Assembly: GCA_900109895.1 (NCBI GenBank)
Contig: FOBR01000008.1
Coordinates: 1-64,000 of the forward strand
Origin: a bacterium A37T11
GTDB lineage: Bacteria > Bacteroidota > Bacteroidia > Sphingobacteriales > Sphingobacteriaceae
Reading direction: 5' to 3'
DNA length: 64,000 bases
The notes below the pieces were generated by a model that was not told where the DNA came from, ran no database searches, and saw only the letters and a list, made by a program, of their open reading frames with translations. Below are positions 36,617-46,188 of this stretch, piece after piece (position 1 is the stretch's first letter; each line of letters begins with the position of its first letter). The position numbers and the translations under genes are program-made.

Positions 36617-37801
36617 ATGCTGAACATTGCCTTTGTTTTAGTTCTCTCTTATTTACTTGTGTTCTATGCTATACCATCCATTATAAGAATAGCTTATCTA
36701 AAGCACTTATTCGATGATCCTGCACTTGAAGAACGTAAGATCCACAAATCGCGTATCCCCAATTTAGGGGGTATTGCGGTTCTCACTTGTTTTGCATTTT
36801 CAGCTTGCTTGTTTATACGTGGTGAGGCCCTGCCTTATGCTAACTACATTTTTGCAGCCGGGCTGCTGATTTTTTCTATGGGTTGTATGGATGACCTGAC
36901 TGGTCTCAATCCTTATAAAAAGTTTTTAGCACAATTTATAACAGCATTTATTGTGGTGTACTATGGAGATATTCGCCTAAGCAATTTTGATGGCCTGCTG
37001 GGCATTAACGCCATTGACCCCATTCTAAGTTATGCTTTTTCTATGCTGCTGGTTGTATTTATTGTGAATGCTTTTAATCTGATTGACGGTATTAACGGAT
37101 TGCTGGGAACAGTAAGCTTCACTGCGAGCATTGCTTTAAGCGTCTTATTTTATAAGATGGGTCAAACAGGTTTGTCTTTGCTGGGTTTCAGCTTGGCAGG
37201 GGCGGTGTTGGGTTTTTTGAAGTATAACATGGGAAAACATGCGCGCATATTTATGGGTGATGCCGGCGCTTACACGATAGGCTTGGTTATTTCCGTACTC
37301 ACCATAAAATTTATGGAGCTTAACATTGCATCGGAACCGACGCCTGGAGATAATGGTGAAATTTTTGTTGTTTATTCTCCGCCTGCAATAGCCATAGCCA
37401 TCTTAATCATCCCAGTTTTTGATACATTACGTGTATTTATATTGAGAATCGCGGCTGGGAGATCTCCGTTTATAGCTGATCGCAAGCATTTGCATCACAG
37501 GCTGCTTGACATTGGGATGTCTCATACGCAGGCTACCGTTATTTTGGGCGGAGTTAATGTGTTTATGATTGCAATGGCCATTGCTTTTCAGAAATTAGGC
37601 AACGCTGAATTATTGTTGTTGATCGGAATTTTAACATTTGTATTAAATGCGTTATTGTGGCTATACGATGTAAAAACAGATAAGGCACATCTCGATATTC
37701 AACCCGGAGATTCGCTGCCGGAAATACCTGTGTCTGCTAATGAAATAATTGGCCATGCAAAACAAGTGGCTGAAGAGGCTCTGCAACAAAATAAAAATTA
37801 A
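36617..37801 (+). CDS. WecA/TagO-type undecaprenyl-phosphate GlcNAc-1-phosphate transferase
   Basis: A 394-residue MraY/WecA-superfamily enzyme with about 11 helices. Catalytic signatures are Asp92/Asp93 in MGCMDDLTG, the FNLIDGINGL loop (about 153-162), FMGDAGAY near 215 and the His-rich DRKHLHHRLLDIGMSH. It transfers a HexNAc 1-phosphate, usually GlcNAc, from the UDP sugar to undecaprenyl phosphate on the cytoplasmic face. The tail after the last helix is hydrophilic. Transcribed away from the polysaccharide supercluster, it could start a third lipid-linked glycan such as O-antigen, or serve the first unit, whose PglA-like GT4 could extend a HexNAc. Confidence 0.9.
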   Translation: MLNIAFVLVLSYLLVFYAIPSIIRIAYLKHLFDDPALEERKIHKSRIPNLGGIAVLTCFAFSACLFIRGEALPYANYIFAAGLLIFSMGCMDDLTGLNPYKKFLAQFITAFIVVYYGDIRLSNFDGLLGINAIDPILSYAFSMLLVVFIVNAFNLIDGINGLLGTVSFTASIALSVLFYKMGQTGLSLLGFSLAGAVLGFLKYNMGKHARIFMGDAGAYTIGLVISVLTIKFMELNIASEPTPGDNGEIFVVYSPPAIAIAILIIPVFDTLRVFILRIAAGRSPFIADRKHLHHRLLDIGMSHTQATVILGGVNVFMIAMAIAFQKLGNAELLLLIGILTFVLNALLWLYDVKTDKAHLDIQPGDSLPEIPVSANEIIGHAKQVAEEALQQNKN

Positions 37802-37818
37802 GTCCCGGCTAAAACAAC

Positions 37819-38472
37819 TCAGTCTAATAACAAAACGTAAAGTTCTTTCGGGCCTTGAACGCCCATCGCTGATTTTTTCTCGATATCTGCCATACTACTG
37901 GGCCCGGTGATTACACTAACCATGCTGGGCAATTGACTATGGTATTTTTGTTTTAAAAGTTGAAAGCCTTCATTCAGGTCTGTAACAATCTGTTTGCTTC
38001 GTGCAATGACAATGTGAATTTTGGGGTAGATGCTGAGCCGACGGCCGGCGCTTGTGGCATTGCTTACTATAATGCTTCCGCTGCGGGCTATAAGTGCTTC
38101 ACAGTTGCTGATGCCGGCTTCGGCATCAGCGAACCCAGTGTCTGAACTATAAAAAGGAAATCCGTATTTACCAAGCAGCCGCTGTAGGTCTGGTTCCCAA
38201 ACATACATTTTTCGTAATTGGTGCACTTCGGCAATGGCCAGTAATTGTTCGATAAGCTGAAGTTCATCTTCGCAGAAAACAAATTTGCCTGCGGCAGCCT
38301 GTAACTGGATTGCAAAACTGATCTCTGGTGTCTCGCTAAGGGGAGGGTATACAGGAACTTCTTCTAATTGTGGAAAAGGATTATCCCGTTTCAGCAACAA
38401 CGCCTTCCGGATCTTCTTAAGAAGCTGTTCCTTTGGCGTTGTTTCTGTGGGGTTAAATCTATTTTTTGCCAT
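37819..38472 (-). CDS. LUD-domain protein (LutC/YkgG family)
   Basis: A 217-residue LUD-domain protein, the family of LutC from the lactate-utilisation complex. Recognisable parts are the N-terminal helix NPTETTPKEQLLKKIRKALL, the CEALIARSGSIIVSN strand-turn and VITGPSSMADIEKK near the end. A longer frame reaches 38592, but that extension lies in ftsH; the start MAKNRFN at 38472 overlaps the ftsH end by 14 bases. LutA and LutB are absent, so the role is open. The coupling with ftsH suggests a housekeeping function rather than lactate use. Confidence 0.8.
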   Translation of the reverse strand: MAKNRFNPTETTPKEQLLKKIRKALLLKRDNPFPQLEEVPVYPPLSETPEISFAIQLQAAAGKFVFCEDELQLIEQLLAIAEVHQLRKMYVWEPDLQRLLGKYGFPFYSSDTGFADAEAGISNCEALIARSGSIIVSNATSAGRRLSIYPKIHIVIARSKQIVTDLNEGFQLLKQKYHSQLPSMVSVITGPSSMADIEKKSAMGVQGPKELYVLLLD

Positions 38473-40570
38473 CCTGGTGGGATGTATTCTCGTCTGCCGG
38501 TTTTCGGCTGAAGGTTCCTGTATTGTCTCCGACACCGTCGTGAATGAGCCCTTCGGCTGCTTTTTCCTGATTGGCGGCGACGGTTGGTCCATTTACAAAT
38601 TCATCATAGGTGGTACGGTTGTCAAATGGACGTTTGCCAAGGATATCCTCGAGGTCTGACTGGAACAGTATCTCCTTTTCAAGTAGTTTTTCTGCCAGGA
38701 TTTTTAAACCTTCCTGCTTATCAAGCAACAAGCTCTTTGTCCGTTCATACATTTCAGCAATGAGCAGTCTAACTTCTTCGTCGATCAGTTCGGCGGTTTT
38801 TTCTGAATAGGGCTTGGTAAATTGGGCGTCTTGACTGTTATCGTTAAACGAGACATTGCCGATGCGGTGGTTCATGCCATAAAAGGTTACCATGGCATAA
38901 GCCAGCTTAGTAATACGCTCCAGATCGTTTTGTGCGCCCGTAGATATTTTACTAAAGGTAATATCTTCAGCTACCCGGCCACCAAGGGTCATACATAGGC
39001 TATCCAGCAGTTGCTCTGTAGTATAAAGGAATTGCTCTTTTGGAAGATACTGAGCGTATCCCAATGCAGCCACTCCACGTGGAACAATGGATACCTTGAC
39101 AAGTGGGTCTGCGTGTTCAAGAAACCAGCCGGCAATGGCATGGCCAGCCTCATGATAGGCCACAATACGCTTTTCTTCGGGGGAAATAATTTTGTTTTTC
39201 TTTTCAAGACCTCCGATTACACGGTCAATGGCATCCTGAAAGTCTTGCATATCTACCGATTCTTTATTGCGACGTGCAGCAATCAGCGCGGCTTCGTTAC
39301 AGACATTGGCTATTTCTGCTCCAGCAAAGCCTGGCGTTTGGGCAGATAGTTTTTTGGCGTCGACTCCTGCGGCTAGTTTTATAGGCTTAAGGTGTACTTT
39401 AAAGATTTGTTCACGGCCAACCAAGTCGGGTTTATCAATGGAGATCTGACGGTCAAAACGTCCGGGACGAAGCAAAGCAGAGTCCAGTACATCAGGGCGG
39501 TTAGTGGCTGCCATGATAATAATGCCTGAATCGGTACCGAAACCGTCCATTTCTACCAATAGCTGATTGAGGGTGTTTTCACGTTCATCATTGCCGCCTA
39601 CCATACTGTTTTTGCCACGTGCACGGCCTATTGCATCGATCTCATCAATAAAAATGATACAAGGTGCTTTATCTTTTGCTTGTTTGAAAAGGTCACGCAC
39701 GCGCGAGGCGCCAACACCGACAAACATTTCTACAAAATCTGAGCCTGATAGTGAGAAAAAGGGAACTTGTGCTTCCCCGGCCACAGCTTTGGCCAACAGC
39801 GTTTTCCCGGTTCCTGGCGAGCCGACCAAAAGAGCTCCCTTGGGAATTTTCCCACCCAGATTGGTGTATTTCTTTGGGTTTTTCAGGAAATCCACAATCT
39901 CCATAACCTCTTGTTTAGCTTCTTCCAAGCCTGCAACATCATTAAAGGTAACGTTTACCTGCGATTCTTTGTCAAATAGAGTCGCCTTTGATTTTCCAAT
40001 GTTAAAAATCTGACCGCCGGCTCCCCCGCCGCCCCCCATGCGCCGCATAATGAATATCCAAAAAAGGATGATGATGCCGATAGGTAGGATAAATGATAAA
40101 AACCAACCTGTCCAGGGGTTGCTACGGTCTTCTAACCGGTAGGGAACACTGGCTAATTCAGGATTTTCTTTTTGTGCTGCGGTTATTTTACGTTCAAATG
40201 ATTCATAAGAGCCATCGGTGAAAAAATATTGCGGACCACTGCTCCGTCCGATGCTTATAGCGTTGGAAGGCTGGCTTACGTCCTTATATTTTGGATCATT
40301 TAACCGATCAGGTTTGATATAAACTTCAACGACGAGTACTTTCTCATTTTTATTGTATGCTTCCAATTTATCCACATCACCAGCTTTGAGCATTTGACTT
40401 TCAAAGCGCTGGTAACTGATTTCCTTGGCCGCACTTCCGCTAAATATATATTGGAGCACGAAAAATCCCAGAATCATTGCAGCCCAAACCCACATAATAT
40501 TAAATTTGGGGGGCTTGGGTGATATCTTTTTCCCGGGTACTTTTTTTATTCTATCGGGCCTTGTTGACAT
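38459..40570 (-). CDS. ftsH: ATP-dependent zinc metalloprotease FtsH
   Basis: A 703-residue inner-membrane AAA+ protease degrading misfolded and regulatory membrane proteins. TM1 is at about 24-43, a periplasmic domain follows, and TM2 is at about 155-176. The AAA module has Walker A GSPGTGKT (250-257), Walker B IIFIDE (305-310) and the second region of homology [20 protein letters not shown]. The protease has the zinc motif HEAGH (473-477). A glycine-rich linker (about 178-187) follows TM2 and the C-terminal tail is charged. The full set of motifs is intact. Downstream it overlaps the LUD gene; upstream lies rsfS, 63 bases away. Confidence 0.97.
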   Translation of the reverse strand: MSTRPDRIKKVPGKKISPKPPKFNIMWVWAAMILGFFVLQYIFSGSAAKEISYQRFESQMLKAGDVDKLEAYNKNEKVLVVEVYIKPDRLNDPKYKDVSQPSNAISIGRSSGPQYFFTDGSYESFERKITAAQKENPELASVPYRLEDRSNPWTGWFLSFILPIGIIILFWIFIMRRMGGGGGAGGQIFNIGKSKATLFDKESQVNVTFNDVAGLEEAKQEVMEIVDFLKNPKKYTNLGGKIPKGALLVGSPGTGKTLLAKAVAGEAQVPFFSLSGSDFVEMFVGVGASRVRDLFKQAKDKAPCIIFIDEIDAIGRARGKNSMVGGNDERENTLNQLLVEMDGFGTDSGIIIMAATNRPDVLDSALLRPGRFDRQISIDKPDLVGREQIFKVHLKPIKLAAGVDAKKLSAQTPGFAGAEIANVCNEAALIAARRNKESVDMQDFQDAIDRVIGGLEKKNKIISPEEKRIVAYHEAGHAIAGWFLEHADPLVKVSIVPRGVAALGYAQYLPKEQFLYTTEQLLDSLCMTLGGRVAEDITFSKISTGAQNDLERITKLAYAMVTFYGMNHRIGNVSFNDNSQDAQFTKPYSEKTAELIDEEVRLLIAEMYERTKSLLLDKQEGLKILAEKLLEKEILFQSDLEDILGKRPFDNRTTYDEFVNGPTVAANQEKAAEGLIHDGVGDNTGTFSRKPADENTSHQDGKK

Positions 40571-40633
40571 ATGATTTTTTCTTTTATCTCTTTTTAATGT
40601 TTGATATAGGTAACCCTACCACGGGATACGCTG

Positions 40634-41008
40634 TTATGCACTTTGATAATGGACGATCTCAGCATCGCCCCATAATTCTTCTATGCCGTAAAAATGTCGC
40701 TTTTCTGTTTTAAATATGTGAACAACTACATCTATAAAATCCAGCAGGATCCATTCGCCATGTTCCGTTCCTTCTTTGCGCCATGGCTCCTGGTTCAAGG
40801 CTTTAAAAACTTCTTCTTCCACACTTCTTGCCAATGCACGTACCTGGGTGCTGGATTCAGCATGGCATACGACAAAATAGTCAGATACGGAACTGTGTAT
40901 GTTTCTTAAGTCGAGCCGGACGATTTCATTTCCTTTTTTTTCCTGCATACCATGTATGATCACTTCAGAAAGATATGCGGATTGATTGGCTGTTTTTGTT
41001 TTAACCAT
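40634..41008 (-). CDS. rsfS: Ribosomal silencing factor RsfS
   Basis: A 124-residue Iojap/RsfS protein that binds ribosomal protein L14 and blocks subunit joining under starvation. The core DYFVVCHAESSTQVRALA, then GTEHGEWILLDFIDVVVHIF and RHFYGIEELWGDA are the family's conserved blocks. It begins MVKTKTANQSAYLSEVI. Divergent from birA, with 51 bases between the start codons. In Bacteroidota it commonly sits before ftsH, as here. Confidence 0.95.
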   Translation of the reverse strand: MVKTKTANQSAYLSEVIIHGMQEKKGNEIVRLDLRNIHSSVSDYFVVCHAESSTQVRALARSVEEEVFKALNQEPWRKEGTEHGEWILLDFIDVVVHIFKTEKRHFYGIEELWGDAEIVHYQSA

Positions 41009-41029
41009 TAAATAAAAATCCTAGTTTTG
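40996..41029 (+). promoter_or_regulatory. Possible birA promoter
   Basis: TTG (40996-40998) and TAGTTTTG (41022-41029) lie 23 bases apart, at the upper limit of the usual spacing for the TTG-N-TAnnTTTG consensus. The GTG start of birA lies about 27 bases after the expected transcript start. The TTG lies inside the rsfS coding region, near its start. Confidence 0.35.
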
Positions 41030-41059
41030 ACCAATTGTATTGCTAATTGTTAATTCACT

Positions 41060-41830
41060 GTGCAAAGTAACACTTTTTCCGGACTTTTTGTTGGTCAAAA
41101 AATTATTACGCTTCAGCGGGTTGATTCTACGAATCGATTCCTTAGAGAGAAACTGTCAAATTTTGAGCCAGTAGCCGAGGGGACTGTTATAATGGCAGTT
41201 GACCAATATGCGGGCAGGGGCCAGCAGGGCAACGCATGGTGGTCTGAACCGGGGAAAAACCTGACATTAAGTATGCTGCTAAAGCCTGGTTTTTTACATC
41301 CAGAGGCACAATTTGACTTAAACAGGACGATTAGTGTGGCGGTGTGCGATACCCTGACGCCTTTGATTGGGGATCAATTAAGCATAAAATGGCCGAATGA
41401 CATATATGCGGGCAACCTCAAAATGGGCGGCATATTGATAGAAAACATTGTACAGGGAAATTTTTGGAAATATGCAGTTATCGGCATCGGAATTAATGTA
41501 AATCAAACTGATTTTAAGAATTTGTCTGGCAAAAGCTGTTCAATAAAACAATTGTTACATGCCGATTACGATTTAAATATTTTATTATCCGACCTTTGCA
41601 AAGCTATAGCTGAACGGTACTTTTTATTAAAAGAAGGCGGAATTTCTAAGTTAAGGGAAGCTTATTTACAAAACCTATTTGGCTTGAATGAATACCGCCA
41701 ATTTTTAGTGGATGGGATAATGGTTTCAGGCTCCATAAGGGATGTAAATGCCAAGGGGCGTTTGATCATCGATTTTGACGGGCACATGGCCGATTTTGGC
41801 GCTAAAGAGATTGGGTTTGTGATTGATTAA
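41060..41830 (+). CDS. birA: Biotin-[acetyl-CoA-carboxylase] ligase
   Basis: A 256-residue class I biotin protein ligase that makes biotinyl-AMP and transfers biotin to the carboxyl-carrier protein. Key motifs are DSTNRFLREKL, the adenylate-binding loop GRGQQGNAWWSEPG, and KWPNDIYAGNLKMGGILIE. There is no N-terminal winged helix, so it is not a repressor. The start codon is GTG: reading in from the conserved N-terminal strand there is no ATG before it. It is followed 26 bases later by the DsbD-like gene. Confidence 0.93.
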   Translation: MQSNTFSGLFVGQKIITLQRVDSTNRFLREKLSNFEPVAEGTVIMAVDQYAGRGQQGNAWWSEPGKNLTLSMLLKPGFLHPEAQFDLNRTISVAVCDTLTPLIGDQLSIKWPNDIYAGNLKMGGILIENIVQGNFWKYAVIGIGINVNQTDFKNLSGKSCSIKQLLHADYDLNILLSDLCKAIAERYFLLKEGGISKLREAYLQNLFGLNEYRQFLVDGIMVSGSIRDVNAKGRLIIDFDGHMADFGAKEIGFVID

Positions 41831-41856
41831 TATTAGGTTTAGACGATAATTATATA

Positions 41857-43548
41857 ATGGGTAAATACATTTTAGTGTTGTTAATGGTTGGGGGTTTACT
41901 GGCTGTGAACCGATCTCTGGCTGCTACGTCAAAATTTACGTCAGACACTTCGGTAACTGATACGCAGAGCTTGGATGATATTGTATTTACGGAAATTGGT
42001 GCAGATGACAGTGTGAAAGTGGATAGTGCTGCGGGTGACACTGCTATTTCGGTAAATGCCGTAGCGGCTACTGATAGCGTTTCTGACCCAGATAACAGCA
42101 TTTGGGGAATTTTTATAGCTGGCCTCGTGGGTGGTTTTCTCGCCATCTTAATGCCTTGTATTTATCCGATGATCCCAATGACCGTTAGCTTTTTTACCAA
42201 ACGTGCTGAAACGAAGAAAAAAGGGATACAGGGAGCCGTGTTGTATGGACTGTCTATCATAGTAATCTATGTTTTGCTTGGACTCATCATTACCTTGCTC
42301 TTCGGCGCTGGGGCTCTTAATGAGCTATCAACAAACGGCATTTTTAACGTATTTATCTTTGCAGTGTTGCTGGCTTTTGGCATTTCTTTTCTGGGGGCTT
42401 TTGAAATTGTACTGCCTAGTTCTCTAACCAATAAATTGGATGCTAAATCTGATTCTAAGGGTTTGGTAGGTATTTTTTTTATGGCGGCTACGTTGGCTGT
42501 GGTATCATTTTCATGCACAGGTCCCATTATTGGCACTTTGCTGGTGACACTAAACGATGCCGGGGGATATTTGGCGCCGATAGTAGGCATGTTTGGCTTT
42601 TCGCTGGCGCTGGCACTTGTATTTAGTGTTTTTGCTGTATTTCCGAACTGGATGACATCCTTGCCTAAATCTGGCGGCTGGTTAAACTCTGTAAAGGTGG
42701 TATTGGGTTTTGTAGAAATTGCACTTTCACTGAAGTTTTTGTCTTCTGCTGACCTAGCCTATCATTGGGGTATTCTTGACCGGGAGGTTTTTGTGTCTAT
42801 ATGGATTGTGATAGCCGCCTTCACTGGTTTATATTTACTGGGTAAATTAAAATTTTCGCACGATAGTGATGTGCCCTTCATTTCTATTACACGCTTATTC
42901 CTGGCGGGCGGATTTTTAGCATTTGCATTGTATATGGTACCCGGCCTCTGGGGTGCCCCTCTTAAAATCATCAGCGGCCTTACCCCGCCGCTATCTACGC
43001 AGGATTTTAAATTTTCTGTGGGATCTGCTCAGGCCGTTGATCCGGAAAGTATCAATGCATTGCCGAATGGTGCTAAAAAGAAGTATTCAGATTTTCTGGA
43101 TGTTCCTAATGAAATTGATGGCTTCATGGATTATGAAGAGGCCCTTTCTTATGCAAAACGGGTTCATAAGCCCTTATTTCTTGATTTCACAGGACATGCC
43201 TGCGTGAACTGCCGGGAGATGGAGGCGAATGTTTGGACAGAGCCCGAAATTGATAAGATGCTGCGCAATAAATATGTGGTGGTATCTTTATATACTGACG
43301 ATAAAAAGTCAATTCCTGAAAATGAACAGTTTTATTCGGATGTACTGAAAAAGAAGGTGACCACGGTGGGTTTAAAATTTATGCACCTGCAGGCAAAGAG
43401 TTATAATACCATTTCTCAACCATGGTACGTTTTGTTATCTCCTGATGAAAAATTGTTAGTGTCGCCACCAATAGGAGCAGAGTTTAATAAGGATAAGTTT
43501 AAGGCCTATCTACAGAAGGGGTTGGCAGTTTTTGCGGATCAAAACTAG
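41857..43548 (+). CDS. DsbD-like thiol:disulfide interchange protein (CcdA domain plus thioredoxin domain)
   Basis: A 563-residue inner-membrane reductase passing electrons from cytoplasmic thioredoxin to periplasmic targets. It has a signal sequence (1-22), a 60-residue linker without the alpha domain of E. coli DsbD, and a CcdA-type membrane domain (83-370) with the redox cysteines Cys101 (LMPCIYPM) and Cys220 (SFSCTGPI). The C-terminal thioredoxin domain has CVNC (449-452). Lack of the immunoglobulin-like alpha domain is usual in this phylum. It follows birA by 26 bases and ends just before a hairpin terminator. Confidence 0.9.
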   Translation: MGKYILVLLMVGGLLAVNRSLAATSKFTSDTSVTDTQSLDDIVFTEIGADDSVKVDSAAGDTAISVNAVAATDSVSDPDNSIWGIFIAGLVGGFLAILMPCIYPMIPMTVSFFTKRAETKKKGIQGAVLYGLSIIVIYVLLGLIITLLFGAGALNELSTNGIFNVFIFAVLLAFGISFLGAFEIVLPSSLTNKLDAKSDSKGLVGIFFMAATLAVVSFSCTGPIIGTLLVTLNDAGGYLAPIVGMFGFSLALALVFSVFAVFPNWMTSLPKSGGWLNSVKVVLGFVEIALSLKFLSSADLAYHWGILDREVFVSIWIVIAAFTGLYLLGKLKFSHDSDVPFISITRLFLAGGFLAFALYMVPGLWGAPLKIISGLTPPLSTQDFKFSVGSAQAVDPESINALPNGAKKKYSDFLDVPNEIDGFMDYEEALSYAKRVHKPLFLDFTGHACVNCREMEANVWTEPEIDKMLRNKYVVVSLYTDDKKSIPENEQFYSDVLKKKVTTVGLKFMHLQAKSYNTISQPWYVLLSPDEKLLVSPPIGAEFNKDKFKAYLQKGLAVFADQN

Positions 43549-43566
43549 AAATAGATTTTAAATACT

Positions 43567-43589
43567 GGGCTTGATTAAAGCCCTTCTTT
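43567..43589 (+). terminator. Hairpin after the DsbD-like gene
   Basis: A perfect six-base stem, GGGCTT/AAGCCC with a five-base loop (43567-43583), is followed by TTCTTT. It lies 18 bases after the stop codon at 43548. The tract after it is only partly T-rich, so termination may be incomplete. The hairpin's left arm holds the TTG of the pfkA promoter. Confidence 0.5.
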
Positions 43590-43601
43590 GTCGTATGTTT
43601 G
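43571..43601 (+). promoter_or_regulatory. pfkA promoter
   Basis: TTG (43571-43573), 20 bases, then TATGTTTG (43594-43601), a full match to the Bacteroidota consensus. The start codon of pfkA is 20 bases after the box, giving an expected leader of about 17 bases. It is nested inside the preceding terminator hairpin. Confidence 0.7.
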
Positions 43602-43621
43602 CGCCTTAAATAATTGCTAAC

Positions 43622-44602
43622 ATGTCAACCATCAAAAATATTGCGGTTTTTACTTCGGGGGGTGATGCACCAGGCATGAATGCGGCCATCAGGGCTGTGG
43701 TACGAACCGGTTTATATTATGATTTAAAGGTATTAGGCATTAACCGCGGATATGACGGGATGGTAAAGGGCGACATTTTTGAAATGGATGCTAAATCTGT
43801 CGCTAATATTATACAGCGCGGTGGCACTATTTTAAGGACGGCGCGCTGTGATGAGTTCAGAACGGTTGAAGGACGGCAAAAAGCCTATGATCAACTAAAA
43901 AGGTTTAATATTGATGCCCTGGTAGTTATTGGGGGTGATGGATCGTTTACGGGTGCTGATCGGTTTATTTCTGAACACAATATTCCGATTGTAGGCTTGC
44001 CAGGAACGATCGACAATGACTTGGCCGGTACAGATTTTACCATTGGTTATGACACGGCTATTAATACTGTGATCGATGCGGTGGATAAGATCAGGGATAC
44101 GGCTGAGTCACATAACCGCATATTTATTGTGGAAGTAATGGGCCGCGATTCGGGGCTTATAGCGTTAAGAAGTGGCATTGGCAGTGGTGCCGAAGCGGTA
44201 TTAGTTCCTGAAATAAAAACAGACCTAAACATGCTGATGGAACGTCTTGACAGATCTCGAAAAAATAAGGCTTCGCGCATCGTAATTGTCGCAGAAGGGG
44301 ATGAGGAAGCAGGCGGAGCCCTTGAAGTGGCCGAACGGGTAAAGGAGAAATTTCCAAATTATGATATCCGCGTTTCGGTATTGGGACATATTCAGCGAGG
44401 CGGAAGCCCTTCCTGCATGGACAGAGTACTGGCGAGCCGATTGGGAGTGGCTGCTGTAGAAGGCTTGTTGGAAGGGCGAATGGGTGAAATGGTTGGATTG
44501 GTAAATGGTATAGTAACTTTTACACCATTTTATAAGGCGATTAAGCATCTTGGAACTATTAATCCTAATTTATTGAAAATTGTGGATATTCTTTCTCTTT
44601 AA
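43622..44602 (+). CDS. pfkA: ATP-dependent 6-phosphofructokinase
   Basis: A 326-residue glycolytic kinase phosphorylating fructose 6-phosphate. The ATP-binding FTSGGDAPGMNAAIR, GGDGSFTGA, the catalytic GTIDNDLAGTD (proton-acceptor Asp) and GHIQRGGSPSCMDR are all in place. The GGDGS spelling, with Gly after the second GG, fits ATP rather than pyrophosphate use. The length is standard for the bacterial A-type enzyme. It has its own promoter and ends before a strong bidirectional terminator. Confidence 0.97.
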   Translation: MSTIKNIAVFTSGGDAPGMNAAIRAVVRTGLYYDLKVLGINRGYDGMVKGDIFEMDAKSVANIIQRGGTILRTARCDEFRTVEGRQKAYDQLKRFNIDALVVIGGDGSFTGADRFISEHNIPIVGLPGTIDNDLAGTDFTIGYDTAINTVIDAVDKIRDTAESHNRIFIVEVMGRDSGLIALRSGIGSGAEAVLVPEIKTDLNMLMERLDRSRKNKASRIVIVAEGDEEAGGALEVAERVKEKFPNYDIRVSVLGHIQRGGSPSCMDRVLASRLGVAAVEGLLEGRMGEMVGLVNGIVTFTPFYKAIKHLGTINPNLLKIVDILSL

Positions 44603-44626
44603 TTAACTTTAGAAAAATCTGGGTAT

Positions 44627-44682
44627 ATAATCCTAAGAAAGCGGGGAAAAATGATATCATTTCCCCGCTTTCTTAGGATTAT
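44627..44682. terminator. Strong bidirectional terminator between pfkA and the Spy-like gene
   Basis: A perfect 22-base inverted repeat (44627-44648 with 44661-44682) contains the core AAGCGGGGAA. The 12-base loop itself holds the palindrome ATGATATCAT, so the full stem may reach 27 pairs. It is flanked by A/T-rich sequence on both sides. It lies between the convergent genes pfkA (+) and the Spy-like gene (-), so it can stop transcripts from both. Confidence 0.85.
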
Positions 44683-44691
44683 AAATCGTAG

Positions 44692-45102
44692 CTAGTTGGT
44701 ATGCTCTCCACCACGAGGTCCGCCACGGAATTTTTTCATTCGTTCTTCTCTTTGTTTTAGATAAGCATCATATTTCGTTTTTTGATCATCAGTAAGCAGG
44801 GACTTAATCTTGGTATCTGTTTTTTCCTGCAGGGACTTAAATTTGGCCATAGTGGCCTCCCGGTCTTCATTTCCCTGGCCCGGTTTAAACAGGGTTTGTT
44901 GCTCCTTGGATTGTGATAATACATATGAGTACACCGAATCTTTTTGTGCTGGTGAAAGTTTTAATTCTTTTTCAAGGTCTTCTGCTGTTCTTTTCGCTCT
45001 GTCCTCTGGATTAGGTCTTCCACCTCTTCCACCTCCAGGCTGGGCCTGACTGTACATAAACATACTTGAAATTAGGGCAAGTGCCATCATTACTTTTTTC
45101 AT
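44692..45102 (-). CDS. Spy/CpxP-like small periplasmic protein
   Basis: A 136-residue secreted protein. The signal peptide (MKKVMMALALISSMFMYSQA) is cleaved near residue 20. It is followed by a glycine/arginine-rich PGGGRGGRPN stretch and a mostly helical charged domain with LKLSPAQKDSVYSYV and LLTDDQKTKYDAYLKQRE, the L-x-x-x-Q pattern of the Spy/CpxP group and of the related Bacteroidota families. Probably a periplasmic chaperone or stress-related protein; the function is not proven for this branch. It ends with GGPRGGEHTN. Transcribed 101 bases downstream of the YihY gene. Confidence 0.72.
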   Translation of the reverse strand: MKKVMMALALISSMFMYSQAQPGGGRGGRPNPEDRAKRTAEDLEKELKLSPAQKDSVYSYVLSQSKEQQTLFKPGQGNEDREATMAKFKSLQEKTDTKIKSLLTDDQKTKYDAYLKQREERMKKFRGGPRGGEHTN

Positions 45103-45203
45103 GTGAATGGTATTTTTTAATTTTTATTTTGGACAACAACAACTCAAAAAGGTTTAAATCTGTTGGTCAGATTGATCAACATTTAACATTAAATAACAGT
45201 ATT

Positions 45204-46142
45204 TTACATAGGTGTGCGCTCTTCTTCTTCTTCAACAGTTTCGCTCTGCACTACGCGCACCGCATAAGGAGAAGGGGTAATGCCTCCACCATGTTTTTTG
45301 GCAAATTCTTTGGTAAATTCGGCTCCAAAGTAAAGAATGGCAGAGGTATAATATATCCAAAGTAGAATGACAATGACCGATCCGGCAGCTCCATAGGCTG
45401 ATGCTGGTGCAGAATATCGCATATATAATCCTATAAGATATTGCCCTAGCATAAATAATACCGCTGTAAAAATGGCCCCAATGCGTACGGTTTTCCATCG
45501 GATACGTGCATCAGGTAAGAACCTGAAGATAACACCAAATAGGGTGGCAATGACTAAAAATGTTATGGCTCGGTTGGCTAAATCAACCATCCAAAGAGTG
45601 TCTATAGGTATGTAACGGGATATTATCACATTCATAGATGAAATGATCGTGGTTACAATAAGTGAAACAACCAGTAAAAAGCCAATCCCAATAATCATGG
45701 AAAAAGATAATAACCGGTTTAAAACTAACCGCACCCATTCTTTTTTAGGTTTTACCCGTACTTTCCAAATATCATTAATAGAATCTTGAATTTGCACAAA
45801 TACGGTTGTAGAACCAATGACCAACGTAACAATGCCAATACCAATAGCAAGTCCGGACTTGTCCTGCAAGCCTATTTTTTGAATGACCTGCTGGATCTGA
45901 TAGGCAGCTTCGGTGCCCACCATCTTTTCTAATTCTTTCAATATTTGTTCTTGTGATTCGGAGTGTTGGCCAAAGAAAAAACCCACAAGCCAAAGGACGA
46001 TAAGCAACAATGGTGCAAGTGAGAAAAGAGTATAGTAGGCTAATGCTGCACTCATCTTCATGGCCTTGTCGTCTATAAAAGAATTGACAGTAGCCACGAG
46101 CAATGCAAAGGAGTCTTTGAAGAATGTTTTTTTTATCTTCAT
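45204..46142 (-). CDS. YihY/BrkB-family inner-membrane protein
   Basis: A 312-residue protein with six hydrophobic helices, formerly misnamed ribonuclease BN. The family blocks KMSAALAYYTLFSLAPLLLI near 32-51, IQDSINDIWKVRVKPKK, and YGAAGSVIVILLWIYYTSAILYFGAEF near the end are all visible. Members are thought to be transport or envelope proteins, without a proven substrate. The C-terminus is an acidic soluble tail (VETVEEEEERTPM-like). No operon partner is clear, as 46 bases separate it from the alanine-dehydrogenase-like gene upstream. Confidence 0.88.
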   Translation of the reverse strand: MKIKKTFFKDSFALLVATVNSFIDDKAMKMSAALAYYTLFSLAPLLLIVLWLVGFFFGQHSESQEQILKELEKMVGTEAAYQIQQVIQKIGLQDKSGLAIGIGIVTLVIGSTTVFVQIQDSINDIWKVRVKPKKEWVRLVLNRLLSFSMIIGIGFLLVVSLIVTTIISSMNVIISRYIPIDTLWMVDLANRAITFLVIATLFGVIFRFLPDARIRWKTVRIGAIFTAVLFMLGQYLIGLYMRYSAPASAYGAAGSVIVILLWIYYTSAILYFGAEFTKEFAKKHGGGITPSPYAVRVVQSETVEEEEERTPM

Positions 46143-46188
46143 ACTTAACCTATATTACAATTGTCTTATTAGTTTTGTTTGGTAAATA

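Noticed and set aside
38473-38592. Extended N-terminus of the LUD protein to 38592
   Set aside because: The extra 40 residues lie entirely in ftsH and look unlike LutC; the start at 38472 fits the family better.
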